NCBI RefSeq assembly: GCF_000220395.1 | Contig: NW_004086441.1 | Coordinates: 62,001-126,000 of the forward strand | DNA: 64,000 bases | Direction: 5' to 3' | DNA from: Ichthyophthirius multifiliis | Lineage: Eukaryota > Ciliophora > Oligohymenophorea > Hymenostomatida | In this document: piece after piece, positions 63,212-64,000 of the stretch | Layout: each line of letters opens with the position of its first letter | Numbering within the stretch: position 1 is the stretch's first letter | Notes under the pieces: generated by a model | Database searches by the model: none | Told to the model about the DNA's origin: nothing | The model's input: only the letters and a program-made list of their open reading frames with translations | Made by a program: the position numbers and the translations under genes

Positions 63212-64000
63212 ACATATATTATATATAAGTATTATTAGTAAAGAATATTTTATATATATATATATATATATATTATAATTAATTTTCATTAAATAATTTT
63301 AATTTCAGGATTAAGTATTTTATTATTATTTATATTTCTCTATTTTTATTAATTATTTTTATTATAATATATATTATGTTTAGTTTTTAAATGATTGTTT
63401 AAGCAAGATTTTTATTCATAATTTTTATAGCAATTTTAAAATGTACACTTTTTTTAAAAAAAAATAAAATAAAATAAATTATTAATTTAAAAATATTTTT
63501 ACTTAATGTATTTTTTTTTCATTTTAAAATTAATTTTTATGTTATTTTTTTTCAAAACTATTCTTTTTTTTTTCAATTAACATTTACTAATAATTTATAA
63601 TTTATTATATATAAATAATATTAATATAATATATATTTTATAATTTAAACACAAACACAATAATATATTTTATTTTTTACTTCCAAATTATTCAATTGAC
63701 TATTTAATTATTCTTTATCGTTTATTAATTAATTAATGACTAAAAAAATATTATTTTATTAAGTAAATATATAATTAATTATCATATTTTGGTCAATATG
63801 ACCTATATTTAATATCATAAGTTTTATAATTTTTTATTTTTTCTTACTTTAATTATTTTGAATATATAACTGGTTATTTTAATAAGGATATTATAAAATT
63901 TGTTATAAATATTCAGGTTATTAAAATATTTTTTAAAGTAAACTTAATGAATCCATTATTTTTATTTTTTACTTTGTATAATAGCTAATTATTAATATTT
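62709..64000. other. A+T-rich end with TA microsatellites and ambiguous bases
   Basis: Contains dense TA repeats at about 62990-63290 with isolated N calls at 63031, 63033, 63037, 63039 and 63091, and TTAATTAA-type blocks. After 63300 only A/T-rich spacer is seen up to the edge; no gene supported. Confidence 0.6.
62990..63290. repeat. TA microsatellite cluster with N calls
   Basis: Long alternating TA tracts interrupted by TTAATTAA blocks. Unresolved bases sit inside the tracts, so copy number and order are unreliable. Confidence 0.85.

Noticed and set aside
1-64000. Transposon, viral element, tRNA, rRNA or CRISPR
   Set aside because: No transposase, integrase, reverse transcriptase or capsid-like motifs, terminal repeats, cloverleaf or regularly spaced repeats were seen on reading both strands.

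Overview
The window reads as macronuclear DNA of an oligohymenophorean ciliate, most like Ichthyophthirius or a close relative of Tetrahymena. Base composition is extremely AT-rich (I judge about 85% by eye). TAA and TAG occur in-frame by the dozen at positions where conserved families have Gln or a neutral residue, and nearly every gene ends at TGA. Genes were therefore read with ciliate code 6 (TAA/TAG = Gln, TGA = stop). Introns are short (33 to about 180 nt), almost pure A+T, and mostly GT-AG. The species cannot be proven from the window alone.

Layout. 1-4.6 kb: ribosomal protein eL20 and a Rab escort protein, both on the plus strand. 5.6-10.4 kb: an eIF2-alpha-type protein kinase (+), convergent with the clamp loader subunit CTF18 (-). 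11.9-20.1 kb: a coiled-coil protein and a very large CCDC17-like protein (+). 21.5-30.6 kb: a broken or badly assembled GDA1/CD39 apyrase copy with an N gap (-), an LRR/EF-hand protein (+), an unknown protein (-) and an intact secreted apyrase (+). 30.9-31.8 kb: a decayed unknown reading frame with three internal TGA codons. 32.6-43.1 kb: a TAF9-like histone-fold protein (-), a large WD40 protein (-), an alpha/beta-hydrolase lipase (+) and VPS16 (+). 47.3-50.7 kb: a MAPKKK (-), divergent from a Rab GTPase (+). 51-57.2 kb: a large Gln/Lys-rich coiled-coil protein ending in MORN repeats (+). 58.4-62.7 kb: two unknown proteins (-); the second runs into a 21-bp minisatellite. The rest is A+T-rich intergenic DNA with TA microsatellites.

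The genes do not form an operon or pathway; this is an ordinary eukaryotic neighbourhood. A loose theme is membrane traffic: Rab escort protein delivers Rabs for prenylation, a Rab ends in a Cys-Cys prenylation motif, and VPS16 is a core of the endosomal/vacuolar tether. CCDC17-like, LRR/EF-hand, WD40 and MORN proteins suit a ciliated cell, but that is inference. I saw no viral, retroelement, transposon, CRISPR, tRNA or rRNA feature. The most useful observations are two introns that appear to begin with GC, a reading frame with three TGA codons where Trp would fit, coding into a minisatellite, and a consistent set of one-base shortfalls in homopolymers that look like assembly errors.
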